Translations under genes and position numbers: made by a program
Assembly (NCBI RefSeq): GCF_036370855.1
Contig: NC_088102.1
Coordinates: 71,433,601 to 71,497,600 of the forward strand
Length of the DNA: 64,000 bases
Source of the DNA: Dromaius novaehollandiae
Lineage: Eukaryota > Chordata > Aves > Casuariiformes > Dromaiidae
Direction: 5' to 3'
Part shown: one piece after another, positions 36,901 through 48,143 of the stretch
Layout: each line of letters opens with the position of its first letter
Position numbering within the stretch: the stretch's first letter is position 1
The notes under the pieces: generated by a model
Databases searched by the model: none
Told to the model about the DNA's origin: nothing
What the model saw: the letters and a program-made list of their open reading frames with translations, nothing else

Positions 36901-39900
36901 AGAAGAGAGGCATGTATCTCACTTGCAATACAAAAAGACGAAGCGATCAAGACCGTCCTCTGCTCTCCCCTGGAATTCGCTTTATTGCATTACAGCAGCA
37001 AACAACCTTCACATCATCATTTGACGCTGATTTTGCACTGTCATTGGATTCTAAAAGCAGAGATATTTCTAAGCCCATGATGCTCCAATATGCTGCTGCT
37101 GATGACACTGCACTACAACAAACCCATCTGAAATCCCCCAAAGTAATGCCAGCCAGTAATGCACATAAGGCTGGCCAGTGTCCAAAGCAGTTCCAGCCTG
37201 TCAATATGTATAAAAGCACGGAAAGGCATATGAAAGTGATGGGAAGGATCAAACCGCACTAGCAGAAGCGGCCAGCTTCTTTTAAAAAGCCAACACCTAG
37301 CAATCGGGGAAAACAGTGAGGAGTCTCTGAATAACTCTGGAGATGTGAAACAACATAGGACAAAATTTGTAAGATGTTGCGTGCTGCTGCCTTCAGCGAA
37401 ACTCCGTCTCCAAAGCAGACCAACTAACCACAACAAGTTAGTAAGTCACCTGCCTCCCCAGGCACCCCAGAACACCTCATATCCATCCAGCAGGCACAAA
37501 GCAAGCGCTCCAGCCCGGACAACAGGTCTGAGGAAAGAACGAGTCAGATCTGAATAACCTCGCATCAGCGGGAAGCCCGTTCCCAGATTAAGGAGCAGAC
37601 CGATGTCGCGCACCCCTCCTCCCCAACTCCGAACACGTGCCTTTTGGAGCAGCCCAGAGAGCAGCTTCCAGAGAGATGCCTGCAGACAGCAGCGTGACAT
37701 ATCAACCCTTCATTTGCACCAAGCGGACGCCAACGCTGTCATACAAACACCTCAAACGCGCCAAATAAGACGGATACAACACAAGGCATTTGACACGTCA
37801 AGCGGGAACCCCTCACCTCGACGGTCTCCCCTACTCAGAGGGAAGCTGGTTGCTTCCAACCAAAGTAATCCTTTTCCTTCGCTGAAATCACCTGCTCTGG
37901 GGAAGGATCAGGGTTCAGGGACACACACACACAAAGCCAAGTCCTGAGCATAAATCCCAGTTAACATTCCGGAAGACCTCTGCATACACTGCAGTTTGCA
38001 AAGCAAAAAATCCAAACTATTTCAATGTTGCAGGCTTTTGAATGAGAGCTGCTCAGGGGAAGGAAGTGAGACTCAGTGAAGCACTTATACCTTCAGTCGA
38101 CTTTCACCTGGAACGCACCACGTCCAAAAAACGTGCTAGAAAACGAAATCTTCTCGCCACGGACAAGTCTACGCCGCGAAAGACCTGAGCAGCAGGGTGA
38201 TGTGCCGCTGCTACGCCTACCTCCAGGGCTCCCGCTGCCACTGCGGGCACCCTGAGAAAGCCCCCCGTTCGCGGGTAGGGCTGAGCTCCGACAAATTCTC
38301 CGCCTGCACTGCCGCGATCCCTCTGGCTGCACCAAGCCAGAAGCGTTAGCGTGCAAAACTTCGAGAACAGGGTAGACCGATGAGACCTCAGGGCACTGTA
38401 CAGAAAACCGCCGGACGAGAACCCGTCGCTGAACTAGCCGTCTCGCAAGCGCTCTTCAGAGAGCATTAAAGCTGCTAGGAAACGCTGTCTAGCCCCTACC
38501 GCAGGAAGCGGCACTGTGACAGCGGAGACAGGCAGGGAAAACGGAAGCTATACTTCAACCAAACGCTCCCGAGTTTCGGCGGCTTCCTCAAACGGAGGAT
38601 GACAAAGCTTCGCTCAAAGCGAGCACTCAGCCAAAGCTTCGTCCACCTACCTGAGAGTAGGTTTTAAGTGGTAAGTTATGCCACCTTTTGACTCATTCAC
38701 GTGCATGTGGTCAACTGAAACATTGATGTTTACAACCCCGTTTCGACAGCCGAAGCAGCAGCCCTGCCTATAGGCTGCACTGCTTGCAAATGGCAGCGCT
38801 GTCTAGCTTGAAGGTTTCAGTACAAAGTCCTGGTGTCTAATAAACCCAGCCCAATCATTCAGTTTTAAATATTTCAAAAGACATTTTTCAATAGCAAAGC
38901 TCTAAGGTAAAATCACATTGCAGGACAAAGTCTAAGAAAAACGGGCAGGGGACAGAGGAGAGCCAGGCAGATAGCTACACCACACAGTCACCTGCCTTCA
39001 TTTCAAGGTCTTGTTTTCAGACATTGCCTAAGAGCAAAGATGGGGTCACTGTTCAGCAAGTTAGCAGTCTACCCAGCACAGACACCACTGCAAAGGAGTT
39101 CAAGTATCTGCCCAAACGGTAGCCTCACAAGCTGAAACACCAGACAACCCTGCCAGATATAGATCTGTAAGAACTTCAAAGACCGCGTTGCCCATACAAC
39201 TTACGCTGGCGAGAGTCTAATAGCCAAGGCAACAGCAGCTTCCTCGCACTGCTCGGCGAGGATGCTCCAGCCCCGAGAACGTGTTTCTAGCGACGGAGGG
39301 GTCACGTGGCCAACAGAGTTTTAGACCCTCCGCTCTGCAGTAGGACGGCGGGATAGTGAGAACGCTTTGCAGAGCATCTCTGAACTAAAAATCACTCGTT
39401 TACGCACATCAAAGCTAAGCGGTTAGCTTCAGCGTGACAAGTCACAAGCCACTTTCCCGCTGCCCAAATCCTTTCGTTGATTCTAGGCTTTCCCCACCAA
39501 TCCTCGCAGCGGGAAAAACCCTCAGGGCTAAAAACGGGGGCAGGGGAGGAGAAACGTGGATTCTTTCCGAGCCGTGGTTCAGATCCCAAGCTCAGATGAC
39601 CTACGCGCAGAGGGAGTTTGCCTCCTGGCAACGAGATGCCTTCATTAGTGACTGCTCTGACCTAACCCTCTTTACCTGGGAACGCCAAACAAGACTGGCG
39701 GGCACTTTGCACCTTACCTGCTGCAAAAGGCATTTTGTAGGGGTAGCTGTTCCGTCCTGCGTGCACGCTGCTAATCCTGCCCTCCGGCACATGCACGACT
39801 CCACAGACACTGTAACTGTTAATAGCCGTTCCTTCTCCACAACAGTATGGAGAGCTACACCAGTGAAGTGGCTGAAAATGAGCACCTGATGGCAAGGAAC

Positions 39901-41353
39901 CAGGAGATACCAAGAGCCCCTCACAGGTAGCAGATTGTGAAAGCTCGTCCTTGGGGTAAACCGAGCAGTGAGAGTAGCCACTGTATCCACTTTGGCCATA
40001 ATAAACGTAAAACCCGTTCAATGGAGTCAGATCAGAGGACTCATAGAGACATCCACAATCCGTGTGATTTCCCGGCACAGGCAAGGGAGGGAACTGCTGC
40101 GCTGGGAAGGAAGGTTGATGAAATTCCTGTTTGGGAGTCGGGGATTTCTCTCCGGGTCTTCCATACTCTGGCTTCATGGAAGCTTGTCCACCCATAAGCA
40201 AAGGCAGTCTGTGGTAGAAACCTTCTGTGCTAGCGTAGGAGTTGGACAGCGATTCGTACGGGACGGGTTCTGTCGTCCCGTAGAGCCTAGAGGAGTCCCG
40301 CTGGTCTGCTTTCCCAAAAGCACCTAGAGCAAGTCCTCGCCAGCCATGTTGACCTTCCATTTTTAAACTAGACATTTCCTTTTTGGGTTTGACACAATTC
40401 TTCCTATTGGCTTTGGCCCATTTGAGCGTGGATTTTGAACAGTGGTTCTCTGATTTGCCCTCACCATCTGATTTACTCCTCTGCTTCAGGGGTTGGTCTT
40501 TCTCATGGGTCAGCTTCAGAAACGCCACAGCGTTCAGACTGGCCAGTCTCTTTGGGGTGGGATGATAGGAGATGGCACCATCGTCCTTCTTCGTCCCATC
40601 ATCAAAGACCTCATCCAGTGCATGGTCACAGCTATTGCATTTCTGACGGGGCTCATTCCGGTTCTTCCCTTTACCTGTTTTCACAGTATTTTTTTCCAAA
40701 GCAGGCCAGTTGTCACCAGCTTTACAATGCAAGCTCTTAATGGTACAGTCTCCGCCGCCTTTGACAGAGTCCCTCCGAAAACGCCTGCCAGATAATAAAC
40801 CATCATCTCGTTCAAAAAGCAGATTGTTCACTGCCTCTGCATTCAGCGAGGCTAGCCTTCGCTTCCTGGGCTCTGAAGGAGCAGCATCAAGTTCTTGCTC
40901 TGTCCCTGGATAAGTTATTGTGCACTTTTCCCCAGAGGAATCGCTCTTCCCTGCTCCCACAGACTGAACTTGTTCCGAGAAAAAAGCAGGTCCAAAACCC
41001 TCCATCCAACTGGGAAGGTCCTTTTTTCTACAGCTCTGGCTCTCCTTCGACAGAGATCCAGCAACATCCTCCAGCCTGGTGAGGAGCACTTTGCAGGTTT
41101 TTTTGTTCACCGAAGGGAGCAGCCGTCTCCGCAGCGGGTACGTCTTCCGAACTTCCTGCAAATTCTTGCCTTTGCTCGTCCCCACAAACCCACCCGGACA
41201 GCTTGGAGCCTCAGTGGCTTCTCTGTCTCTTTGCTCGCCACACTCTGCCTCGGTCCTATCCATCCTTCTGCGGCCCGTTGGTGACAAAGCTTGGCCAGCA
41301 GACCTAGCTGGATGTTTCAGAAGGAAAAGTTGTTTCTTCCGGGCATGCGTCAT
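27790..41353 (-). CDS. BAHD1: Bromo-adjacent-homology domain-containing protein 1, six coding exons (spliced)
   Basis: Coding exons on the minus strand are 41353-39718, 36884-36526, 34747-34588, 33717-33641, 31180-31089 and 27979-27790. All introns are GT-AG and phases close, giving 837 residues. BAHD1 is a nuclear repressor that promotes heterochromatin; its BAH domain reads H3K27me3 and it assembles with HP1, HDAC and KAP1-type partners (family knowledge). Visible: basic N-terminus MTHARKK; the conserved [10 protein letters not shown] block (71-80) and [13 protein letters not shown] (87-99); two copies of an RLASLNA motif (166-172 and 269-275), each followed by a Leu-rich helix-like segment; a Pro/Tyr-rich middle (380-545); and a C-terminal BAH domain at about 680-835. 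W727-Y728-Y729 lie in the expected aromatic-cage region, and the protein ends in [12 protein letters not shown]. Human BAHD1 is about 780 residues as I recall, so this copy is somewhat longer, mostly in the first coding exon. Confidence 0.96.
27980..31088 (-). other. BAHD1: BAHD1 intron 6
   Basis: About 3.1 kb between donor GTAGGT and acceptor ATTGCAG. No coding exon, RNA gene or clear repeat was recognised. An A13-type run occurs near 29825-29837. Confidence 0.85.
31089..31180 (-). CDS. BAHD1: BAHD1 exon 6
   Basis: 92 bases, from the acceptor CTCTTGCAG (exon starts 31180) to the donor TGCAG/GTAGGT (exon ends 31089). It encodes [20 protein letters not shown] then [10 protein letters not shown], a near-invariant BAH segment of BAHD1. 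It leaves phase 2. Confidence 0.95.
31181..33640 (-). other. BAHD1: BAHD1 intron 5
   Basis: About 2.46 kb. It contains a T20 run at 33192-33211 and an A-run at about 33069-33080. The first 27 bases (33640-33614) form an in-frame extension of exon 5 ending at a second donor. Confidence 0.85.
33641..33717 (-). CDS. BAHD1: BAHD1 exon 5 (aromatic-cage segment of BAH domain)
   Basis: 77 bases between the acceptor TTGCAG and the donor CCAG/GTGAGC. It encodes [14 protein letters not shown] and GGRNPSMHQ. The WYY triplet (727-729) is in the position where BAH readers of H3K27me3 place cage aromatics (inference from the family). A second donor 27 bases further on would add nine in-frame codons. Confidence 0.94.
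33718..34587 (-). other. BAHD1: BAHD1 intron 4
   Basis: 870 bp, donor GTACTA and acceptor TTGCAG. Nothing notable was seen inside apart from short A-runs near 33955-33970. Confidence 0.85.
34588..34747 (-). CDS. BAHD1: BAHD1 exon 4 (start of BAH domain)
   Basis: 160 bases from the acceptor CTATAG (exon starts 34747) to the donor ACAG/GTACTA (exon ends 34588). It encodes [15 protein letters not shown], then the first BAH strands with [16 protein letters not shown] and [15 protein letters not shown]. It leaves phase 1, which fits exon 5. Confidence 0.95.
34748..36525 (-). other. BAHD1: BAHD1 intron 3
   Basis: Contains an A21 run at 35032-35052, an (AC)n run at about 35312-35337, and a CpG-rich patch at about 35.69-35.93 kb. 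The 118-codon plus-strand open frame across that patch (35478-35834) is not recognised and is not called. Confidence 0.8.
35312..35337. repeat. (AC)n microsatellite
   Basis: About twelve AC units within BAHD1 intron 3. Confidence 0.9.
36526..36884 (-). CDS. BAHD1: BAHD1 exon 3
   Basis: 359 bases, codons 546-665. It encodes the Pro/Ser-rich [19 protein letters not shown] segment and ends [18 protein letters not shown] before the donor GTG/GTAGGT at 36525. The acceptor is a NAGNAG (TAG then AAG). Use of the second AG, with the exon starting at 36884, reproduces the G-C-(K/R)-S-L junction expected from the mammalian protein. Confidence 0.93.
36885..39717 (-). other. BAHD1: BAHD1 intron 2
   Basis: Bounded by GTAAGG at 39717 and the NAGNAG acceptor at 36885-36890. 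A CpG-rich patch of moderate GC content spans about 38.10-38.66 kb and another about 39.18-39.37 kb. A short (AC)n lies at about 37920-37932. No coding exon was recognised. Confidence 0.8.
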
Positions 41354-41370
41354 AGGATCAATGTCCAATC
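39718..41370 (-). CDS. BAHD1: BAHD1 exon 2 (first coding exon, 545 codons plus one base)
   Basis: The acceptor is a T-rich tract ending in CTCAG with the exon starting at 41370. The ATG at 41353 is 17 bases in and aligns with the known MTH- start. The donor is GCAG/GTAAGG with the last exon base at 39718, leaving phase 1. The start context is weak (C at -3, A at +4), while the next in-frame ATG, codon 31 at 41263, has A at -3 and G at +4. This exon carries both RLASLNA motifs and the Tyr/Pro-rich region up to YKMPFAA. Confidence 0.95.
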
Positions 41371-43210
41371 CTGAGAGCAAACAGAAAAAAATAATCTATT
41401 AATATCGCTGAAAGGGACCCATTTCCTCACAGTGCACCAGCTGCCAATTAGGAAATATTTGGGGAAGCTTGTTTCTATGCACAGTAGAGCCTTTTTGGGT
41501 CATAGCCAATTAAGCCAATTAAGAGACAGGATGCAATGAGATGTGGTTTAATATTAAGCCGTAGAACATGATAATAATCAAAGGCAAGGCAGTGACGAAA
41601 TGCCAAGGAGCCAGGAAAACCAGGGTACGGCCAGAGAGCTATTACGCCCAGCTATGAGTCCAAGTACATTCCCCTGTTCCATCGATCCTGCTTCTAACGC
41701 GGTGGCAATTTTCATCCCGTCTACTAAAGCTAACCTGAATGCTGATCCATGGCACACAGCAGAAATAACCTGCAAGTAGTCAAATACCTTGCATTTGCTA
41801 CAGGCAGGCTGTTTCATTGCCATTTTCTGAAACATTTAAACAAAAGAAAACCAGAAGTCCACCTATTCATGCAAAAGGTAAGCTTTCTCTATTGAATGGA
41901 GATCTGCCAACGTTAAAAAATTAATTACATGCAAGTCATTATACAGGTTAGGACCCAGCTACATGCTGTTGTTGTCCTTCCCTACAGCTGCATCTATGAA
42001 AGTCATGAATGTTAAACAACCAAGTTGTCAAGCTGTTAGGCTTGAAGAGATACCCCAGGTTCTCCAAATGCATTTATAGGAGGAAAAGAATTCCTCAGCC
42101 ATATGTCATTTCTGAGTTTTCATCGACATGGTACGTCAAGCCACTGTTCCAAACTGACCCAAAAGTCTAAGCTATGAGAAGGAAGAGAAAAGGAGCTGCA
42201 CCAGGAACAGGAACTGCTCTTCTCAAGGCATGGCTGGGCTGTGCAATGCCCAGCACCCAGGTGAAACTGCCGACAAGGAGGACTTCTTTGGCACCTGTGG
42301 ATTTCCCAAGCCAACTTGCAGAAATGGACCAGCTCTGATTTTTCGTAAGAGGGAACTTTTCTTTTGAAGGCAGATAGCACGTGCTGACCTTGGGAGGAGA
42401 ACGGCCTGCTCCAAGCAGCTCGTAGGGAGCTGCCTGCACGGGAAGGTGGGGAGGGTGAGCTGAGGAAGCACCAAACCCAAAACATCAGTAGCGGAGGTTG
42501 GCTGCTTACCTATGGTCACATAAAGAGGCCTTCTGGCCACTTCAAGAGCATGAACTTACTACTAAGGGGCCTCTAAGCAAGCACTGCTGGAGGAACAGCA
42601 CCATCTGGACAGTCCCTTCAGCCACACGCTGACTTCCCGAGTTATCCACCACCCTAAACCTTTTTTTGCCCTCACCCCCTGTTCCATTTTTAGCAGAACG
42701 GTGACTGTGCTTTTGCACTCTTGCATTTCGAATTCAGCAAGTGACCTGTAGAAGGGTTTGGGTCAGATGTTTGAGAAATTAAAACAATTTTGCAGGCTGA
42801 AAGAGCACACACTCGCAGGAGAAGCTGCGTGTTAATGCCGAGAAAGGACACACATAGGTGACATGAACCTATAAACATAAGAAAAAAAAACCCTGAGTTA
42901 TATCAAAATAGTTTCAATTAGGCCTATACTTGAGCACAGGAAAGGACGACCGCCTGCATTTAATGGCATTTATGAAATAGGCAGATTCCTTTTTATCAGC
43001 ACCAAAGCATCAGTCTTCATATTAGCATCAATCCAAGAGCAAACCAATCTTTCCTGTGTCAGGCATTTGAAGGGAACATCCCACAAGTGGCATCGCAGTC
43101 GACGCCGCTCAGACTTTTGATGCTCACAATTAAAGCTACTGTTTTTGCAGTGATTAGACCAAAGCTACAAAATTACACGAACAGTTCATTTGATATGGCT
43201 TAATCAAGCT

Positions 43211-43225
43211 GATAATGAGATTATC
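43211..43225. promoter_or_regulatory. Inverted GATA dyad
   Basis: GATAAT and its inverted copy ATTATC flank a GAG spacer, in an AT-rich block of BAHD1 intron 1. It is a possible GATA-factor site; function is inferred only. Confidence 0.35.
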
Positions 43226-46200
43226 TGTTTGAAATAAGCCCAGCGCCTTTCAATTGACTTAGTTATATATGCATTAACTACAAGAAAACTAGAAGTTGAA
43301 AGGCATGGTGGCTTGCACATTGCTTTCCCAGAGGCAAGACTCTTCCCGAGATTTCTCAGGGAAGCAGACCCTACAACAGCCCATTACGCCCGGGATAACT
43401 GCCGGGGCTAATGCCCAAACAGCAGCGCTCCATGGGGAGCAAACCTTCACGTATATCCGTGTTGTTCTGAGGAGCAACGCAGCTTCCAGAAATTAGGAGG
43501 ACGGTTTTCAGTTTAGACAGGCAAGTCCCGGCCCACCAAAAAATCAGCACCCTCCACCAGCAGCCAAATTAACTGTGCGTACAACCTTTGGGTTTCTGCA
43601 AGAGGACTTGTTTAAGAGGGAATGAAGCAAAGGTGGTGGCGGGCATGGCGATGGTAGGCCAGGCACCCTATACACACTGCCTGAGAAGGACCACTTCTAC
43701 CAGGCTATGTGGACCATCGCTTTTTCGGCAACTCTCTGATCTTGTTCTCTGCCGGCCCCATCAAGAGACAAAAGCGTTCAGCGGTGTCAAGGGCGGGGGG
43801 CAGTTGAACATCCAACCACCCTGGTTGCCCAGAGGAGATCACTTCGGGCCTCGTGTGCCTTTTTCCTCCAGCTCTCACCACACTTCTGCAAGACACTGAT
43901 CTTCTGGCCACTCACAACACATCCTTCACTTATTCAGGATTTGAATGAGTTAGAACAGCTATTAAAAAGTTAATTGGATACCTCAGATACCCCCTTGTGC
44001 GCACTTGAGTGGTCGGTCATCCCAGAACTGCTCTAAAGTTGGAAGAAAGAAAGAAAAGAAAAAAAAAAGTACGGTACAGATTGAAGGAAAGATTTCTCTC
44101 ACAGTAAAACTGAGAGTAATTAACAGCACAGCAAGCATCTTCCCCATTAGACCCTGCGGCGAATGCCACAACAAACAAGAGTTTAAATAAAATATCTTTT
44201 CTGGAACCTAAACATAGGAACGCTTTAAGTCACAACACTCCAGGTGACAACCGATATCTTCCAACGAGCATTTCTTAGAACTGCAAAAGGAGAAGGAAAA
44301 ATGAAGAAGAAAAGAAAAAAAAGCCTCCCGCTCCAAGCCCTGGAAATAAGATCTACGTTCTAGCACAGAACAGATAGGAATATCTGGCCATGCTGTATTT
44401 ATAGCCGACACTCAAAAACAGCTTTCGTCGCTGACTGACTACAATCCGGAGCGTCCAGAGAAACCCTTGAGTTTAACACGCAAAGATGACAATAGAGATC
44501 TCCAGACAAAAATGCATTAAAAAGGAAGAGCACCGAGACTCCGCGCCACCCATATGGAGAGTTTCAGTCATGTAGGCCCTTTGATACGGTGAGTCTTAGG
44601 CACGATAGTAGTTGAACAAGCATGGGCAGCTGCTTTATTGTTTTTATTAAAAGCAGGTTATGTCTGCATGTATCTCCTCTTCTTGTCATCTGCTCTCTTG
44701 AAGTTTTTGCTCCCATATTCAGAAGTTAGCTTTGCTCATACAAGGCACTTACCTATGGATGAAGAACTAAATACCCACAAATCTGTAGAAAGCCACAAGA
44801 AACCGCACACATTTTGGCATTAGAGCCAAGCAAATCCTTTAAGTGACAGCAAAGAAAACGTCAGCTTTATCCGGCAACAATTTTGCAGTATTTTAACCCT
44901 CTGAAGTCTGGCTTTGTAGCAGGAACACAGGACAACACAGAGAAATACAACTGAAGTAACTCAAATAATACCAACTCTATATTTGTGCTCTCAAGAGTTT
45001 CCATGACGGGTTCTTTCACTAAACATCATCTCAGCCACGTTTTTCCCCAAGCCTCTCAAGCACTGGGTTTGGAAACCACGAGAAGATCATCTTTCTAGAT
45101 CCTACTCCCTTGAAAAACTGAAGCCAGGAGTTAGGTGAATTCTGTTCACCTTCAAAGCACAATTGCATCTCAATTGCTCTATGCTGGCTCTAGAATATCA
45201 GTAGAAATAAACTGATTTTTTAAGTCTGTAAGTGGATTAGTTACACCACAACATGTGGTTAGGAAGGTTCAGCTTCTACATATGGAACTTGCCCATTTTA
45301 CCACCACAGTAAGAAAAACTGCCACAACCTGCGGACCAATTTGCAGAAGCCGGAGCAGAGCTTTATTTTTCCTTCTAAGTTTCTCTCTTATTTTCTTTCC
45401 CCTGACATAAAATTCTGATGGAAGTGGGACCAATGAGGTTTATCATTCAGTAATGAATCTTGTTATTCCAGGGCAGCTCAGGGGCTACATGCAGTATTCA
45501 TTTATTATAAGCCATCGTGACTTGAGGCAGGAGGAGAAAAATCCATAGTTGGCTCCATATCTCACAGAAGCCAACTGCAACATCTTAGATCCTGTCTTAG
45601 CAGCTTGCTCTACCAAACCCAAAGCTAGCTGTAGCACACTGCAGTACCAAGAAATTGCTGCAAACAACCAAAGTCACTTGTATTACATACGTTGCATCAC
45701 TCTATGGATTTTCTCTCCCATTCCCTTTTCACCAAGGATAAAATAGCTGAACTGGCTTATCTGTAATTTATTATTCCTTTCTCTTCCCCCAGCGTAATAC
45801 AGAGGCAGAACTTCCGAATGATACTCAAAACCAAACATCTGCCTGTCAAGTGTATCATGATTTTAAATCAGTCATGCAAAGTCTACCAAGATGAGCTATT
45901 TACGGTCTCCTTTCAGTAGGGAAGGGAGGACATCAAGGCTGCTCTTCCTCTTTCTGCTTATGTATTGCTAAGCTCCACAAAGCAAAGACTAAACCTCTGG
46001 GCACAGTTGGGTTTTGAGGTCTCAAGAAACCTTGATATAATCTGAAGAACTGCAAGTTCAGACACCTCAGCCAGAACAACTCATTTAACCACTCGTAGCT
46101 GAGGAGCTGGATTTATGGCGAGGAAAGATTTCGATCCAGCTCGATCAGGAGCAAGACAAGCTCCACACCACAGCTTGGTCTATCCGGCTGCATCCAGAGC

Positions 46201-47732
46201 CCAGCAAGCGTTTCAAAGCTAGTTAAAACCACTGACTTCTTCCTCAGACTAGCCCAATTTTAAAGAATTATCTGGACATCTGTTGAACCCAAACCAGAAC
46301 CCAGAGCGTGGGGGAATTAGACAATGCACAGGTCCAATTTCCTGCTAGAATAAAACTGCTACCCAAACAGCAAAATCAGAAGAGAGTTGATGCCTCATTA
46401 GCAGGAGAATAAGCAAGTGTGTTAACAGCTGCATCTTCTGTAATCATGCAGCTGCAGCATCTGTCTCCCCCCCCTCTCTCCCTTGATTGTAAGTGAAATT
46501 AGAAGAAACTAGTCTGGGACTACCCTTTCGAGCCCCATTTCCTTTCCAAAGCTTTACTACGGAGATGCACTCGCTCCAAGGAGACGATGCCAAAAGCGAG
46601 GAGTTTTAAAGCTTTTAAAGCTGCTCAGCCATTTGGCACCGCAGTAATGCACAAAGAGTTACGACGACTCTTCCGTTTCTGTGCACGGCGTTGTTTGGTC
46701 TGCTTTCAGCCCTTGTCTACTTGAAGAAGTTATATCCGTTTAAATTGGTGCGGCTTATGCTATGACGACAGCCCTATAACTGCAAACGTCTTGAGGATTG
46801 GCACCTTCCCACACACTGCTTTTAGAGTCAAATGATTCTGGGCGCTATAAAGACCACGTTACGTGAAGGGAGTCTCCTAGGAGCTCTTGGGAAGCACAGT
46901 GAAATGTGGGAGCATCAGGTCTCCCCGGCTGAATTACCCAAACGCCAGGAGAGTCATTTCAATCTCAAACGCTTAGAAAAATTACAATTGTTGCGGGCTG
47001 CAATTCAGCTTCCCGTGGTCCAGCCTCAATTTTTCTCCAAAGCCCCATCAAAAGCTCAATCATCCACATCCTCCAAAGAAAACTGTTTATACAGAGCTCA
47101 TTATACTGCCAAAAAGGCTTGTTTTTCTCTCTCTTCAGCACAGACCTAATCATCTGCCAGTGCCTTTTCAAAACCATGCGGATACTGTCCTGCAGGACTC
47201 AGTCCGCACCTCCTTAGCTTCAGAGGGACATGGGGAAAAAAGGGATCTGGGGTTATTCTAACTCTCGCACGGTCAAGAGACGATGTCTGGAAATTGTATG
47301 GGGCTGAGTACTGCTCATTCCACTCCCTGGTCCTGCACCAGTAATTACAACTTTGCTGTGCTCCAGCCACGTAGCTAGGAGTGTCGTAAAGCATGCGTGG
47401 CCCGTGATAAATTGCAGCATTCAAAGCGCTGCAATTATAATCTGATGCTTGGAAAAGACTGCCCTACCTGTCTGAAAGCGATGACGGGCTGCGAACGAAG
47501 CACGCGAGGGTGCAGCCCGTAGCTGCGCGGCCGACCGCTTGCACAAACACGAGCTACGGTGAACACCCCGGCAGAGGAGCACGTTTCTTGGGAGGGCCCG
47601 TCGCAGCCTTGACTATCTGCTCGGAGATCTTGCCTAGTGGCAGTGCTCCGAAATGCTTCGCAGGGAAGCCAAAATTAGATTTCTCCGGCTGTTTGCGCGC
47701 TCTCCGCAGCCTCAGCAAGCAGTGCTCACAAG

Positions 47733-47768
47733 GAAAAAAAAGAAAGAAAGAAAGAAAGAAAAAAAAAA
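47733..47768. repeat. (GAAA)n purine tract
   Basis: A-run, then about five GAAA units, then a further A-run, in BAHD1 intron 1. Confidence 0.9.
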
Positions 47769-48123
47769 TCACCGCTGTACCACTGATGCCTGACCAGGCA
47801 GCATGCATTACTAGCACTGGGATAGGGTTTGCCTGTCCTGGGGAAAGCGGCCTTTTCACATCCTCGAATGCTGGAATTCAAATTCCCTGGCCAAAGCGAT
47901 TCGGAAAGTCCGAACAGGCAGGTTGTCCTAGCAGGGAAGGCGTTTTGCATCTGCTGCATCTCCTCCACCATCGCTAACGGCTACAAGCCCCGGTGCTAGC
48001 TAGCAGCAACACGCACGCTCAGGCTACGATAGCTGCATTTCATTGCGCGGATGGGCCCCCAGCTAGAGGGAGGTTGAGATTCAGACCTTCAAAAGAAAGG
48101 CACACGTTGTCCAAGAGGTTTTT

Positions 48124-48143
48124 TGTTATTATTATTATTATTT
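48124..48143. repeat. (TTA)n microsatellite
   Basis: Six TTA units in BAHD1 intron 1. Confidence 0.85.

Noticed and set aside
41354-41380. Nine extra in-frame codons before the BAHD1 ATG
   Set aside because: They begin at TTG and run into the intron across the CTCAG acceptor.
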